From Corallococcus macrosporus DSM 14697 (GTDB lineage Bacteria; Myxococcota; Myxococcia; Myxococcales; Myxococcaceae), in the NCBI RefSeq assembly GCF_002305895.1, contig NZ_CP022203.1:8528001-8592000 (forward strand): DNA of 64,000 nucleotides, given 5' to 3'. Below, piece by piece: positions 43,201 through 51,598 of the stretch. How positions within the stretch are numbered: position 1 is the stretch's first letter; each line of letters opens with the position of its first letter. The position numbers and the translations under genes are program-made. Under the pieces are notes generated by a model. It was given only the letters and a program-made list of their open reading frames with translations. It had not been told where the DNA came from and ran no database searches.

Positions 43201-44300
43201 CCCAGCCACAGCACGCCGCGCCGGTCCTCCAGCACCGCGCTGACCGTCTCGTCGGCCAGGCCTTCCGGGATGCCATACGTGGCGAAGGGGCCGTCGCGCA
43301 GGCGCATCAGGCCCGAATAGGTGCCCACCCACAGGTGGCCGTCCCGGTCCTCCAGCAGCGACAGCACCGCGGCCTCCGCCGTCCACGCCATGCCGGGCAC
43401 CGGCTCGCTGAAGCCCTTCGCGTTGTGCCGCGTCAGGCCGCCGCGCTGCGTGCCCACCCAGAGGTTGCCGTCGCTGTCGGCGGACAAGGCGTTGACGGAG
43501 AGGGTCGGCAGGCCCTCGTCGGTCGTGAAGCGCCGGGCCACCACGCCATTCCAGGAGTAGAGGCCCTCGCGCGTCCCCAGCCAGAGCACGCCCGTCGCGT
43601 CGCGGCGCAGCGCCATCACGTAGGGCCGGGGCTCCGGCCCGGGGAAGGGGAACGGCGCCGGCTCCAAGCGCCCGTCCACCCAGCGGGCCAGCCCCTCCGG
43701 CGTGCCCACCCAGAGCGACGTGCCCTCCCCTGGCGTCAGCGACGTGACGTGGGAGGCGGGCAGGCCATCCGCGACGGTGTACTGGCGCGCCACGCCCTCA
43801 CCCAACGGCACCTGCCAGAGACCCGCCGACGTCCCCACCCAGAGCACGCCGTCCGCCGCCACCAGCGTCTCCACCCGCGCGGACTCCAGCGACGCGGCGG
43901 CGCCCGGGGCCCGCTCGAAGCGGCCCTGGCGGTACGCCACCAGCCCCTGGCCCGTGCCCAGCCACAGCGTGCCGGACGCGTCCTCCGCGAGCGCCTTGAT
44001 GGTGTGGTTGCGCAGCTCCGGCGCGTTGCGCCGGTCGAACACGGTGAAGCGCGCCCCGTCGAAGCGGGCCAGCCCCTCCCAGGTGCCCAGCCAGAGGTAG
44101 CCGTCGCGCGTCTGCACCATGGACAGCAGGCTGTTCTGCGGCAGCCCGTCGTCGCTGCGCCACACGTCCTGGCTGTACTGCGAGACACGGCGCTGCGGGT
44201 CCAGGGCCATGCCCGGCGTCGCCAGGAAGAGCCCCGCGAAGAAGAACCACCCGATGAACCCCCGCCTGAGAGCGCGGGCTCGCTGCCCCGGAGTGCGCAT
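40266..44300 (-). CDS. hybrid two-component sensor kinase with two-component-regulator propeller and receiver
   Basis: A 1344-residue membrane protein. After a signal/TM segment (FIGWFFFAGLFLAT), residues about 45-680 contain some fourteen propeller blades of the DGxLWxGTxxGLxR type, followed by a Y_Y_Y domain (about 690-770, LEIRFTAFTP...YRLVGHDDTW) in the periplasm. A TM helix (LLCVLGVGVLGVSVYLL) and coiled segment lead to the kinase: H-box AGVGHEINNPLAY, G1 RDTGSGIS, G2 GVGTGLGLSL. A low-complexity Pro/Ala/Gly linker of about 120 residues precedes a receiver domain (VLVVDDD, CDLMMPEM, EKPFDP). Unlike the classical hybrids of Bacteroides there is no AraC output domain, so the receiver must signal to another protein. 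The start at 44300 is the last Met before the signal. Confidence 0.93.
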   Translation of the reverse strand: MRTPGQRARALRRGFIGWFFFAGLFLATPGMALDPQRRVSQYSQDVWRSDDGLPQNSLLSMVQTRDGYLWLGTWEGLARFDGARFTVFDRRNAPELRNHTIKALAEDASGTLWLGTGQGLVAYRQGRFERAPGAAASLESARVETLVAADGVLWVGTSAGLWQVPLGEGVARQYTVADGLPASHVTSLTPGEGTSLWVGTPEGLARWVDGRLEPAPFPFPGPEPRPYVMALRRDATGVLWLGTREGLYSWNGVVARRFTTDEGLPTLSVNALSADSDGNLWVGTQRGGLTRHNAKGFSEPVPGMAWTAEAAVLSLLEDRDGHLWVGTYSGLMRLRDGPFATYGIPEGLADETVSAVLEDRRGVLWLGTTSGLFRYEDKTFHHVGAEQGLPESVIPAMHEAPDGTLWVGTLNGAYRYDGQRFTRVSRAQGLPHDVVTAILVDSRGNTWLGTQTGLARLHAGGVTVYGPKQGFTNPIIVMVEDARGRVWFGSDTGLARWDGEQKGFQRFTQQDGLPGDLVLALHADPDGTVWVGTETGLGRWRDDTWARWTMAQGLYDDAVFSLVPDGDGSLWMSSNKGVSRVSRRDLEAVADGERPRLTTLDFDTRDGMRSAECNGNTQPSAWRGQDGRLWFTNLRGAIVVDPVRVRASRQPPEVRIEEVRVQGKPVPVEGPVELEPGASRLEIRFTAFTPVDAARLPFRYRLVGHDDTWVHAEARRALYNSLRPGSYRFEVQAKGRDDGWTEPVSLDVVLEAKLWQRTGFWLLCVLGVGVLGVSVYLLRVGQLKDRERWLAERVKDRTQALARANAELEANMRTLRQAQAQLVQTGRLAAVGQLAAGVGHEINNPLAYIVSNLEHASDEADALARELDGTRDDVGARLKDVNQALREALLGADRVRRIVQDLKMFSRPDDEKQGPVALHAVLDSAVKIAMGELRPRAKLVRDYGDVPRVEGNEARLAQVFLNLLINAAQALPEGHAESNEVRLVTRLGPDGRVVAEVRDTGSGISPELLGRIFDPFYTTKPVGVGTGLGLSLCHAYLTAMGGTIAVDSEAGRGSVFRVTLRAASEDTAPGQPASAPPPHAKRTAGEAAGSDTLAAGQENAGRMVMQDVNAPGGVSPSPDTGPSMGGAGEGAPASTHAVSGEAPSTSPDREVRGGASPAGANADTPVRTRPRAEDGPAASAPALSSGGTGSGESPAMHGARPEPQATPAPEAARGRVLVVDDDALVSGAIRRTLSRENDVEVLVSARRALELLTGAEARYDVVLCDLMMPEMTGMDLYDALARVDPRAAERIVFITGGAFTATARTFLERVGNPRVEKPFDPEALRQLVRSEVARARREASGRAA

Positions 44301-44712
44301 GTCGGGCCGCAGTGTCAGGCAGAAACGGCCCAGAGGCCACACGCCCCCGAATTCACCGGAAGTGGAACGTTCAGTGAACGGTCTTGGCGGCAGCGGCGGG
44401 GGACCGGCCTCCTCCCCCTGTACAGCCCCACCGACTTCCCCCCGCCGCTGCCGCCGCGTCCGCCACCACCTGTGGAGCCGGAAACCGCACTCCCGGCTCC
44501 GCCATGGCCATGGCCATTGCGCGCCCGGCGAGGAGACCCCGATGGTGGAGGAGGCCTCCGACGCGTCGCGCAGAGGTGAAGATGCGAGCCACCGCCCCAC
44601 CGCGCCACTGCGGGAATGCGACACCCGGGGTGTCCCCTGGTCGAACCCGGTGGAGCCCTGAGGCGCACGTCCTCCCGTCCGGTCTATGCTCCGCGCGCCG
44701 AAGAGAGGGTGG
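44301..44712 (+). other. divergent intergenic region with a 13-bp palindrome
   Basis: A 412-bp gap between the hybrid kinase and the RDD-protein gene. A perfect palindrome CGTTCA-G-TGAACG lies at 44368-44380, about 70 bp upstream of the kinase start, where an operator would be expected. No other structure or small gene was recognised. Confidence 0.4.
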
Positions 44713-45384
44713 ATGAGCGACGGGTCGTTGTTTGCGACGGACCAGGTGACCACGCAGGCGCGGTACCAGTGGCACCTGTGGGTGGCGGATGTGCTGGACC
44801 TGGGGACCTCCGTCCTCGTGGGCTGGGCCGCGCTGCGTGCCCTGGAGCAGGAGCGCGCGCCCCTGGCGATGCTGCTGGCCATGGCCCTGGCGTGGCTCAC
44901 CGCCTCCGCCGTGGGCGGGGTGACGGGCCGCACCTTCTGGAGGCAGGTGGCGGGCGTGACGCTGGTGCGAGGGGAGCGCACGGCCGGGCTGCTGCCAGGG
45001 CTGGCCCGCGCCTTCACCACGCCGCTGGACCTGCTGCTGAACGTCGTGCTGCTGCGCCGGCCGCTGGACACGCTGCTCGGCCTCCACGCGGCGCCCGTCC
45101 CCGCCGGCGTGGGCGCTCGCCTCAAGGGCGTGGCGCTCCAGTCGCCCTGGCTTGGGGTGCTGGCGGGCGCGGTGTGGCTGCTCGTCACGCCCACCCGGGC
45201 GGAGATGCTTCAGTACCTGGGCCGGACGCTGACCGGGTGGCACTGCTGCCACGGCACGCGCGAGGTGACGTGGCAGTGCCGCACGTCCCTGGACCGCGCG
45301 GTGCGCGACGCGCGCGGCGGAGACGCCCAGGCGAAGACGCTGGTCGCCGACTGCCCCGTGGCGGAGGCGCGGCTCGGGGAGTGA
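44713..45384 (+). CDS. RDD-family membrane protein
   Basis: A 223-residue membrane protein with the RDD topology: a first helix (WVADVLDLGTSVLVGWAAL), a second (AMLLAMALAWLTASAVGGVTG) followed by the conserved segment GRTFWRQVAGVTLVRGERTAG, and a third (LGVLAGAVWLLVTP). The Asp in VADVLDLG and the Arg/Phe-rich loop fit the family. Many RDD proteins are proposed ion antiporters or envelope factors, and the role here is unknown. The C-terminal 50 residues contain several Cys (GWHCCHG, WQCRTS) and are probably periplasmic. The ATG at 44713 has AGAGAGGG upstream. Confidence 0.85.
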   Translation: MSDGSLFATDQVTTQARYQWHLWVADVLDLGTSVLVGWAALRALEQERAPLAMLLAMALAWLTASAVGGVTGRTFWRQVAGVTLVRGERTAGLLPGLARAFTTPLDLLLNVVLLRRPLDTLLGLHAAPVPAGVGARLKGVALQSPWLGVLAGAVWLLVTPTRAEMLQYLGRTLTGWHCCHGTREVTWQCRTSLDRAVRDARGGDAQAKTLVADCPVAEARLGE

Positions 45385-45388
45385 GCGC

Positions 45389-45409
45389 CCGCGTCCCCCC
45401 CGGACGCGG
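45389..45409. terminator. possible bidirectional terminator hairpin
   Basis: An 8-bp GC stem (CCGCGTCC with GGACGCGG) and 5-base loop lie in the 32-bp gap between the convergent RDD-protein and Ser/Thr kinase genes. There is no T-tract on either side, so termination is probable from position rather than proven. Confidence 0.5.
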
Positions 45410-45416
45410 AGCCCCG

Positions 45417-47771
45417 TCAGCGCACCTTCACCCGCAGCTCGCCCTCCTTGCAGAGGACGCCGATGTAGCCGGAGCCGACGTCGAAGTTCGCGTTGTGCCG
45501 GAAGCGGCTCGCCGTCTTGCGCTCCCCGGCCTTGAGCACGCCCAGCCAGGCCGTCTTGCGGATGTCCTTCACCACGTAGCAGTCCGACCAGTCGAAGGAC
45601 TCGTGGTTCTGGACCTCCACGCCGGGGTCGAGGAGTCCGCCCACCCCGCCCTGCTCGCTCGCGTGGCCCCGCAGCGTGCGCTTCGCGGGGGCCTCGGCCA
45701 CGATGGCATCCGGCGCACCCGAGTCAGCCTCGGCGGCCTCCGCGGGCGTCTCCTCCTGCGCCGCCGCATCGGAGGCTTCCCCCTGTCCTGGGGCCGCCAC
45801 GAAGAGGTCCTCCGAGGCGTTGAGCGCGCGGTCGTCCAGCTCGAGGAACGCGCGCAGGGGCCGCAACATCCCGCCGCCCCGGGCCGGACGCACCACCCGG
45901 GCCCGGCCCAGCACCTCGCGCTTGCCGTTCTTCAGCGGCCCCAGCACGTCCATCTCCATGCCTGGCAGGAACGCCCGTCCGGCGCCCCGGTCGACATAGG
46001 CTCGCCCGTTCGCCTTGCGAATCAGGAGCACCTTCGCGGGCGTGGCGTAGACGACGGCCGGCTCGGCGGGGGCCGCTGGCTTCTTCGGAGGTGTCTTCAC
46101 CGGCGCCGCGCGAGGCGCCCGGGCCCGCGCTGGCTCCTCCTCGTCGGGCGCCGCGCGCACCGAGGACGGCGCGGCCTCCACCTCGGGCGCCCCCGGCCCG
46201 CCCGCGGCGACCACCGCCGGGCTGGCCTCGGCGCCCACGCCCGCGTCCTGCCCGGCAGCCGCCTCGGCGGGCGCCACCGGCGGCGCGGTGGCCACTGCCC
46301 TGGCCGGGTCTGGCGGCGCGACCGCTCCGGAGGCGCCGCCCGCCGTGTCCGGGCCCCGCGGCGCCTCCGCCCCAGCGGCAACCACCGGCGCGCCCCCGGA
46401 CGACTGGACGAACAGCGCGGTGACGGCGGAGGTGGCAATCAGCAGCAACACGACGATGGCGACATAGAGCCCCACCGGCCGCTTCCGGGCGGCCTGCGCC
46501 TCCAGCGCGGCCGCGGACGCCGCCGCGGGCGCGACGACGGGCCTCGCCCCGGCGGGGTCGCCGTCCGGCGCCACCCTGACGCTGGACGCGGGCCCGGAGG
46601 GCCGCCGCACCGTGGTGGCCCCCGTGCCCAGGTCATCCTCGCCCTCCGCGTAGATGGCGCCGGGACGGGCCACGCCGCCCGACTGGGACGTGGGCCGCCC
46701 CGTGGGGCCGCGCATCAGCGTGGGCTCGAAGCCCGCCGCCGGCTGCGGCCCCGTGCCATAGCCGGGCGCGGGCGTGCGGCGGTGGTTGGAGGACGAGGAC
46801 ACCTTGGAGATGAGCTTGCGCTGCGCGTCGAACGCGTCCGGACACAACCCGCGCACGAAGTGCCCCACCTCCTCGGCGCCCATGGCGGCGCCCGAGCGCA
46901 CCAGCTCCGCGTTCAGCGCGCGCCCCAGCTCGTCCGCCCGCATGTAGCGGCCGTCCGGGCGGGCCTCCAGCGCGCGGCGCACCACGGCGTCCAGCGCGGC
47001 GTCCACGTCCGGCCGCAGCTCGCTCAGCGAGGGGACCACCGGCTGCGACATGGCCGCCATCATCTCCCCCACCGTCCCGTGGGGGATGAGGGGCCGGCCC
47101 GCCAGCATCTCCCACACCACGACGCCACACGAATAGATGTCGCTGCGGTGGTCCAGGGGCTCGGCGCGCACCTGCTCGGGGGACATGTACCCCAGCTTCC
47201 CCATCACCGTGGACGGCAGCGTGTACTTGCTGCGCGCCGCGGACTTGGCGAGGCCGAAGTCGATGACCTTCACCTCGCCCTCGTAGGACACCATGACGTT
47301 GTGCGGGGACACGTCGCGGTGGACGATGCCCAGCGGCGAGCCGTCCGGCCCCGCCTTGCGGTGCGCGTAGCCCAGCCCCTCCGCGATGCGCTGGCCCAGG
47401 AACAGCGCCACCGGCACCGGCACCGCCACGCCCTGCGCGCGCGCCTGCTCCAGCAGGTAGGCCAGGTCCACGCCGGCCACGTACTCCAGCGCCATGAAGT
47501 ACGTGCCGTCCGCCTCGCCCATGTCGTACACCTGGGCGATGGAGGAATGCACCAGGTGCACCAGCACCTTGGCCTCGTGGTGGAACCGGTCCAGGAACTG
47601 ACGGTCCTTCAGGAGCGCCGGCAGTATCGTCTTCACGATGCACGGCTTTTCGAAGCCGGCCGCGCCGCTGATCTTCGCCAGGAACACCTCCCCCATGCCG
47701 CCCTGGCCCAGGGGGTGGACGAGCTCATAGCGCCCGAGGAAGCGGGGGGACTCTGTAGGGACGGTACTCAT
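45417..47771 (-). CDS. transmembrane Hanks-type Ser/Thr protein kinase
   Basis: A 784-residue kinase. The N-terminal catalytic domain (about 14-275) has the Gly loop LGQGGMGEVF, ATP lysine in CIVKTIL, catalytic loop IVHRDVSPHNVMV, metal-binding VIDFGLAK and the APE-like MSPEQ. A juxtamembrane region of about 130 residues leads to one TM helix (about 430-452, VGLYVAIVVLLLIATSAVTALFV). The outside part begins with a long Ala/Pro/Glu-rich stretch. It then has a beta-domain (VYATPAKVLLIRKANGRAYVDRGAGRAFLPGMEMDVLG) and a C-terminal domain (ESFDWSDCYVVKDIR...YIGVLCKEGELRVKVR), which are candidates for ligand binding. The HRD motif is of the RD type, so activation-loop control is expected. No phosphatase gene is adjacent. 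Confidence 0.93.
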   Translation of the reverse strand: MSTVPTESPRFLGRYELVHPLGQGGMGEVFLAKISGAAGFEKPCIVKTILPALLKDRQFLDRFHHEAKVLVHLVHSSIAQVYDMGEADGTYFMALEYVAGVDLAYLLEQARAQGVAVPVPVALFLGQRIAEGLGYAHRKAGPDGSPLGIVHRDVSPHNVMVSYEGEVKVIDFGLAKSAARSKYTLPSTVMGKLGYMSPEQVRAEPLDHRSDIYSCGVVVWEMLAGRPLIPHGTVGEMMAAMSQPVVPSLSELRPDVDAALDAVVRRALEARPDGRYMRADELGRALNAELVRSGAAMGAEEVGHFVRGLCPDAFDAQRKLISKVSSSSNHRRTPAPGYGTGPQPAAGFEPTLMRGPTGRPTSQSGGVARPGAIYAEGEDDLGTGATTVRRPSGPASSVRVAPDGDPAGARPVVAPAAASAAALEAQAARKRPVGLYVAIVVLLLIATSAVTALFVQSSGGAPVVAAGAEAPRGPDTAGGASGAVAPPDPARAVATAPPVAPAEAAAGQDAGVGAEASPAVVAAGGPGAPEVEAAPSSVRAAPDEEEPARARAPRAAPVKTPPKKPAAPAEPAVVYATPAKVLLIRKANGRAYVDRGAGRAFLPGMEMDVLGPLKNGKREVLGRARVVRPARGGGMLRPLRAFLELDDRALNASEDLFVAAPGQGEASDAAAQEETPAEAAEADSGAPDAIVAEAPAKRTLRGHASEQGGVGGLLDPGVEVQNHESFDWSDCYVVKDIRKTAWLGVLKAGERKTASRFRHNANFDVGSGYIGVLCKEGELRVKVR

Positions 47772-48140
47772 GGCGTCTGGAGGCAGCGAAGCACCCGGAA
47801 GCGGACGGAATCAAGCAGCGGGCGACTTCCTTCCCACCGACACCACCGAGGCCTTGGACGCAAAGCCGCCCACCTTGGAGGCCGGGAGCGCGTCTGGCAG
47901 TGCGCCCGCTCCGTACCCGTCGGGCAGGGTGGGTGTTCAGGAGCGCGGTGACCGCCGGGTGCGCGCGTGAAGGCAATCCCCACGTGGACGGCCTTCCTCC
48001 GCTCAACACACGGGGTGTGAACCGGAGCACCCCGGCCAGGGAGGCGCCCCCCGGGCCGTTGCCACGCTTTCGTGAAGTGCGCTCCCTGGGGGATGCGCGC
48101 CTGGGACCTCCTCCGGGCGCCGTTCGGGAAGGAGCGGCTC
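47772..48140 (+). other. divergent intergenic region
   Basis: A 369-bp gap between the Ser/Thr kinase and subtilase genes, which read outward. It must contain both promoters. I could not define boxes and see no further gene. Confidence 0.4.
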
Positions 48141-49877
48141 ATGAAGCGGTGGGGACTCATGGGGCTGTTGGCACTCGCGGCCTGTGGGCCGGACGACTCC
48201 TCCGACAAGGGAGCACAGAGCCAGGTCTGCCCCAACATCATCGCCGGCTCCCTCTCCGAACCCGTGGAGACGCGGAGCGTCCATTCCCCCCTGGTGGGCG
48301 ACGACGGCCGGCAGCGGGTCATCATCCGCTACAAGGACGCCCTGGCGGTGCGGGCCGCCTCGCGCGTGGAGCAGGTGGGTGGCCAGGTGACGGCCACCTT
48401 CCGCTCCACCCCGGCGGTGGCGGCGCGGCTGACGCCCCAGGAGCAGCGGGCGCTGCTGGCCGGGGACCCCACGGTGGAGCGCATCGAGCTGGACCAGGAG
48501 TGGCGCGCGCTGGCCCCCGCCACCGCGCCGGCGTCCTCCTTCCTGAGCTCGGCGCTCCAAGGCGTCACGGCGCGCGAGCTCTCCGCCGGCCTGCGCAAGG
48601 TCCAGGCGAACGAGGTGTGGGATTGGGATGGGGACGGGCTGCCGGACCCGGGCCGGCCCACGGGCGCGGGCGTGCGGCTGTGCGTCGTCGACAGCGGCCT
48701 GGATTTGGAGCACCCGGAGCTGCGGGACGCCGTGGTCGCCGGACGAGACTTGCTGGAGGATGACGACACGCCCTCCGACTTCAGCAGCGGCCATGGCTGG
48801 GGCACCGGCCACGGCACGCACGTGGCGGGCATCATCGCGGCGCGGCCGGGCCAGGGCGGGCTCGGCGCGCCCTACGTGGAGTCCACCGGGGTGATGGGCG
48901 TGGCGCCGGGCGTGGAGCTCATCATCGCCCGGGTGCTGGACCTCCACGGCCGCACGCACATGAGCTTCGTCCTGGCGGCGGTGGAGTACTGCGCCGAGCA
49001 GGGCGCCAAGGTCATCTCCCTGTCGCTGGGCGGCGGCGCGCCCACCCGGACGGCGTTCGAGGTCTTCGAGGCGGCCCACGCCCAGGGCATCCTGGTGGTG
49101 GCCGCGGCGGGCAACAGCGGCAGCCAGGTGGTGGACTACCCGGCGTCGGACCCGCATGTGCTGGCGGTGGGCGCGGTGGACGCGCAGGACCGCCGGGCCT
49201 CCTTCTCCTCGGGTGGAAGCCAGCTCGGGCTGATGGCCCCGGGCGTGGACGTGCTGTCCACCTTCCCGCGCGGGCAGGGCGCCTTCTCCACGGTGGACGT
49301 GCGCGGCACGCAGCCGCTGTCGCGCTCGCTGCTGTATGGCCCCATCCAGAACAAGTGGGGCAAGCTGGTGGACTGCGGCGGCGGCGAGTCCCTGGACTCG
49401 TGCCAGGGCAGCACCTGCAGCGGCTTCGTGGCGTACGTGCGGCAGGGCGAGGTGCCCACCGACATCGCCATGGTCAACGTGATGAAGCAGGGCGCGCGCG
49501 CCGTCATCTTCGGCAACTCGCGGCCGGAGGGCGGCGTGGACATCCTGGCCATGCCGCGGCGCGGGCAGTGGGTGCCCGCCGTCACCATCACCCAGGCCGG
49601 AGGCACCGTGCTGCACCGGATGCAGGGAGCGCTGGCCCGCCTCAGCATGAGCGCGGCGGACTACGCCTATATGTCCGGCACCTCCATGGCCGCGCCCTAC
49701 GTGAGCGGCGTGGCCGCGCTGCTCTTCAGCGCCCGTCCCTCCGCCAAGCCGGACCAGGTGAAGCACGCCCTGCTGTCCTCCGCGAAGGACCTGGGCCCCT
49801 CCGGCTTCGACGAAGGCCATGGCCACGGGCTGGTGCAGGCCCGGCACGCGCTGGAGGTCCTCACCCAGGTGCCCTGA
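48141..49877 (+). CDS. subtilisin-like (S8) serine protease lipoprotein with protease-associated insert
   Basis: A 578-residue lipoprotein (MKRWGLMGLLALAACGPD). A propeptide-like domain (about 45-130, VIIRYKDALAV...VERIELDQEW) precedes the S8 catalytic domain. The catalytic triad is Asp in CVVDSGLDLEHPEL, His in GHGTHVAGIIA and Ser in MSGTSMAAPYVSGVAALLFS. Between His and Ser lies an insert of about 130 residues with a protease-associated character (LVDCGGGESLDSCQGSTCSGFVAYVRQGE). Lipidation implies membrane or surface attachment after export. A GGAAGGAG ribosome site precedes the ATG. It may act in predation or protein processing. Confidence 0.93.
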   Translation: MKRWGLMGLLALAACGPDDSSDKGAQSQVCPNIIAGSLSEPVETRSVHSPLVGDDGRQRVIIRYKDALAVRAASRVEQVGGQVTATFRSTPAVAARLTPQEQRALLAGDPTVERIELDQEWRALAPATAPASSFLSSALQGVTARELSAGLRKVQANEVWDWDGDGLPDPGRPTGAGVRLCVVDSGLDLEHPELRDAVVAGRDLLEDDDTPSDFSSGHGWGTGHGTHVAGIIAARPGQGGLGAPYVESTGVMGVAPGVELIIARVLDLHGRTHMSFVLAAVEYCAEQGAKVISLSLGGGAPTRTAFEVFEAAHAQGILVVAAAGNSGSQVVDYPASDPHVLAVGAVDAQDRRASFSSGGSQLGLMAPGVDVLSTFPRGQGAFSTVDVRGTQPLSRSLLYGPIQNKWGKLVDCGGGESLDSCQGSTCSGFVAYVRQGEVPTDIAMVNVMKQGARAVIFGNSRPEGGVDILAMPRRGQWVPAVTITQAGGTVLHRMQGALARLSMSAADYAYMSGTSMAAPYVSGVAALLFSARPSAKPDQVKHALLSSAKDLGPSGFDEGHGHGLVQARHALEVLTQVP

Positions 49878-49986
49878 GGGGTGGGAAGGACGGCCGCACC
49901 AGGTGCCCCACGGCCCGCGTGGGCCTGATTGCCAGGCCCTCCCGCGCGAGCCACGTTGCCTTCGGACGCGAACAAAGGAGTCCGTC

Positions 49987-50664
49987 ATGAAGGCACTCGT
50001 ACGTGGCGCGCTGTGCGCGGCGGCCCTCTGGGGCGGCGCGGCGCTGGCCCAGGCCGCTGACCGGCCCGCCTCGGAGCGGCGCATGCGCTCCGCGGAGACC
50101 GTGGATTTCCAGGACGCGGGGCGGAACCAGGCCGACACCGGCATCTACGCCCAGTTGGGCGGCGGCCTGGAGGGCTACACGGGCCAGCTCGCCCCGGAGG
50201 TCACTCCCGGCTTCTCCTACGGCGCCGCCCTGGGCTACCGGCCGCATGCGTTCTTCGCCGTCGAGCTGGGCTACAGCGGCGGCATCAGCGACATCGACAG
50301 CCGCCTGGGGCTGCTCGATGACGGCGAGGGCGGGCCGGACCTCGTGCGCAACGCCGGCCAGGCCGTCGTGGTGGGCAACTTCACCGACACCCGGCTCCAG
50401 CCCTACGTCCTGACGGGCATCGGCCTGGACCGGTACAACGTCCGCAATGACGCCCGGGGCGCGGTGCGCGGCTTCTCGGATGACACCAGCGGCTACGTCC
50501 CGGCCGGCGCGGGCCTGCGCTACCAGGTGGGCAAGCTCATCACCGCGGATGCCCGGGTGAACTACAACTTCCTGTTCGACCAGGACTTCGCCCCCGGCGG
50601 CCGCGCCCCCGGCGCGCTGGATGGCCGCTACTCGGCGGTGCTGTCGCTGGGTGGGACGTACTGA
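49987..50664 (+). CDS. outer-membrane beta-barrel protein (OmpA/OmpW-like size)
   Basis: A 225-residue exported protein with a signal peptide (MKALVRGALCAAALWGGAALAQA). The mature part has eight or so amphipathic strands with aromatic ends (GIYAQLGGGLEGYTG, FFAVELGYSGG, LQPYVLTGIGLDRYNV, VPAGAGLRYQVG, ADARVNYNFLFD) and ends in a C-terminal strand YSAVLSLGGTY. The pattern fits a small barrel of the 'porin family / outer-membrane beta-barrel' group. It follows the protease gene by 109 bp on the same strand; the GACGCGAACAAAGGAG segment directly upstream carries its ribosome site. Function unknown, probably structural or transport. Confidence 0.88.
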   Translation: MKALVRGALCAAALWGGAALAQAADRPASERRMRSAETVDFQDAGRNQADTGIYAQLGGGLEGYTGQLAPEVTPGFSYGAALGYRPHAFFAVELGYSGGISDIDSRLGLLDDGEGGPDLVRNAGQAVVVGNFTDTRLQPYVLTGIGLDRYNVRNDARGAVRGFSDDTSGYVPAGAGLRYQVGKLITADARVNYNFLFDQDFAPGGRAPGALDGRYSAVLSLGGTY

Positions 50665-50677
50665 CGGTGGAGGACTG

Positions 50678-50702
50678 GGCGTCCGGGGGTGCCCCGGGCG
50701 CC
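50678..50702. terminator. possible bidirectional terminator hairpin
   Basis: An 11-bp stem with one G-U pair (GGCGTCCGGGG with CCCCGGGCGCC) and a 3-base loop lies between the convergent outer-membrane protein and DUF2267 genes. No T-tract follows, so it is a weak call based on stability and position. Confidence 0.45.
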
Positions 50703-50715
50703 TCGCCCCGCGGCG

Positions 50716-51174
50716 TCAGTAGGGCCGGTCGACGTGGAGCCGCGCGGCGGACCACGTCCCCTGGAGCCAGGCGGGGAGCTGCTGCTCCAGCTTCTTCGCC
50801 TCCGCCTCGGTGAGCTGCGCGTGGAGCGCGGCGAACACGCCGTGCAGCACCAGCCGCACGTTCTCCGGTTCGGCGTTCAGGTGGTTGGCCACCATCAGGT
50901 AGAAATCGTCACGGTCCAGCTTCGCGGGGGCCTCGCCCTGGTGACGGTGACAGCCACGTAGCAATTCGCGCACGTCCGGCGCGAGCTGCTCGCGAAGGTG
51001 CGCCACCCACGACCCCGACAGCCGCTCCGTCAGCGCACAGAACACCGCCTCGGCGGCCTTGTCCGCCTCGTAATCCGGAATCTGGGAGGATATTGCGTCC
51101 AGAAACGATTTGCGGTCCGTCCCCACGCCCTGCCCTGTCCACGAGGGCGTGCGCTCCTGCTTCTGTATCGACAT
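50716..51174 (-). CDS. DUF2267-family protein
   Basis: A 152-residue soluble helical protein. The core (FLDAISSQIPDYEADKAAEAVFCALTERLSG...LREQLAPDVRELLRG) matches DUF2267, in which two helical repeats are connected by a conserved LP..LR-type linker. The C-terminal part (FYLMVANHLNAEPENVRLVLHGVFAALHAQLTEAEAKKLEQQLPAWLQGTW) is the second repeat. DUF2267 proteins are small stress-associated cytoplasmic proteins of unknown biochemical function. No signal peptide. Transcribed alone, converging on the beta-barrel gene. Confidence 0.88.
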   Translation of the reverse strand: MSIQKQERTPSWTGQGVGTDRKSFLDAISSQIPDYEADKAAEAVFCALTERLSGSWVAHLREQLAPDVRELLRGCHRHQGEAPAKLDRDDFYLMVANHLNAEPENVRLVLHGVFAALHAQLTEAEAKKLEQQLPAWLQGTWSAARLHVDRPY

Positions 51175-51598
51175 GGTGTCGTCTCCTCTCCCTGCCCCTT
51201 CACCGTGGGGGTGCGCGGGGGCGCTGACAGCAGACCGCGCGGCGGAGGCAGGGCCGCCCGGCCCATGGATTCAATGGACGACAGCAAGTCCAGACATGCC
51301 CGGAATCGGGACCTGAATGTCCGCCGTGGGGGCGGGGCCCCGCGACCGGACGCGTCAGGCGTCTGTCTTTGATTCCACCGATGACTCCAACTGATGGCGC
51401 TTCACGAGGCGTGCTTGTCTGGAAGCACGCGGCGTCCCGCGCCGCCCTGAACTCCGGGGAATTGTTCAAAGCCCGGCGCTGAAAAGAATGCGCGGGGTGG
51501 CTGGAATGAATTCCCATCGCAATTGTCTTGGGCGCGCATCGTAGACCGCCTGCACGGCGGCCTTGCCGCCATCTCAACCACCAAGAATTGAGGATTTC
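51175..51598 (+). other. divergent intergenic region with AT-richer patch
   Basis: A 424-bp gap between the DUF2267 gene and the small lipoprotein gene. The segment 51460-51535 is AT-richer than its surroundings and is the likely promoter area of the downstream lipoprotein. No gene, riboswitch or clear operator was recognised. Confidence 0.4.

Noticed and set aside
41064-44579. Open frame of over 1100 codons on the plus strand opposite the hybrid kinase
   Set aside because: It is Arg/His/Pro-rich, has no family character and lies wholly antisense to an intact 1344-residue kinase. High third-position G+C of the real gene keeps the opposite frame open.
44616-47951. Plus-strand open frame of 1111 codons opposite the Ser/Thr kinase
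   Set aside because: Crosses an RDD gene in another frame and an intact kinase on the other strand; low-complexity Arg/Ala/His sequence.
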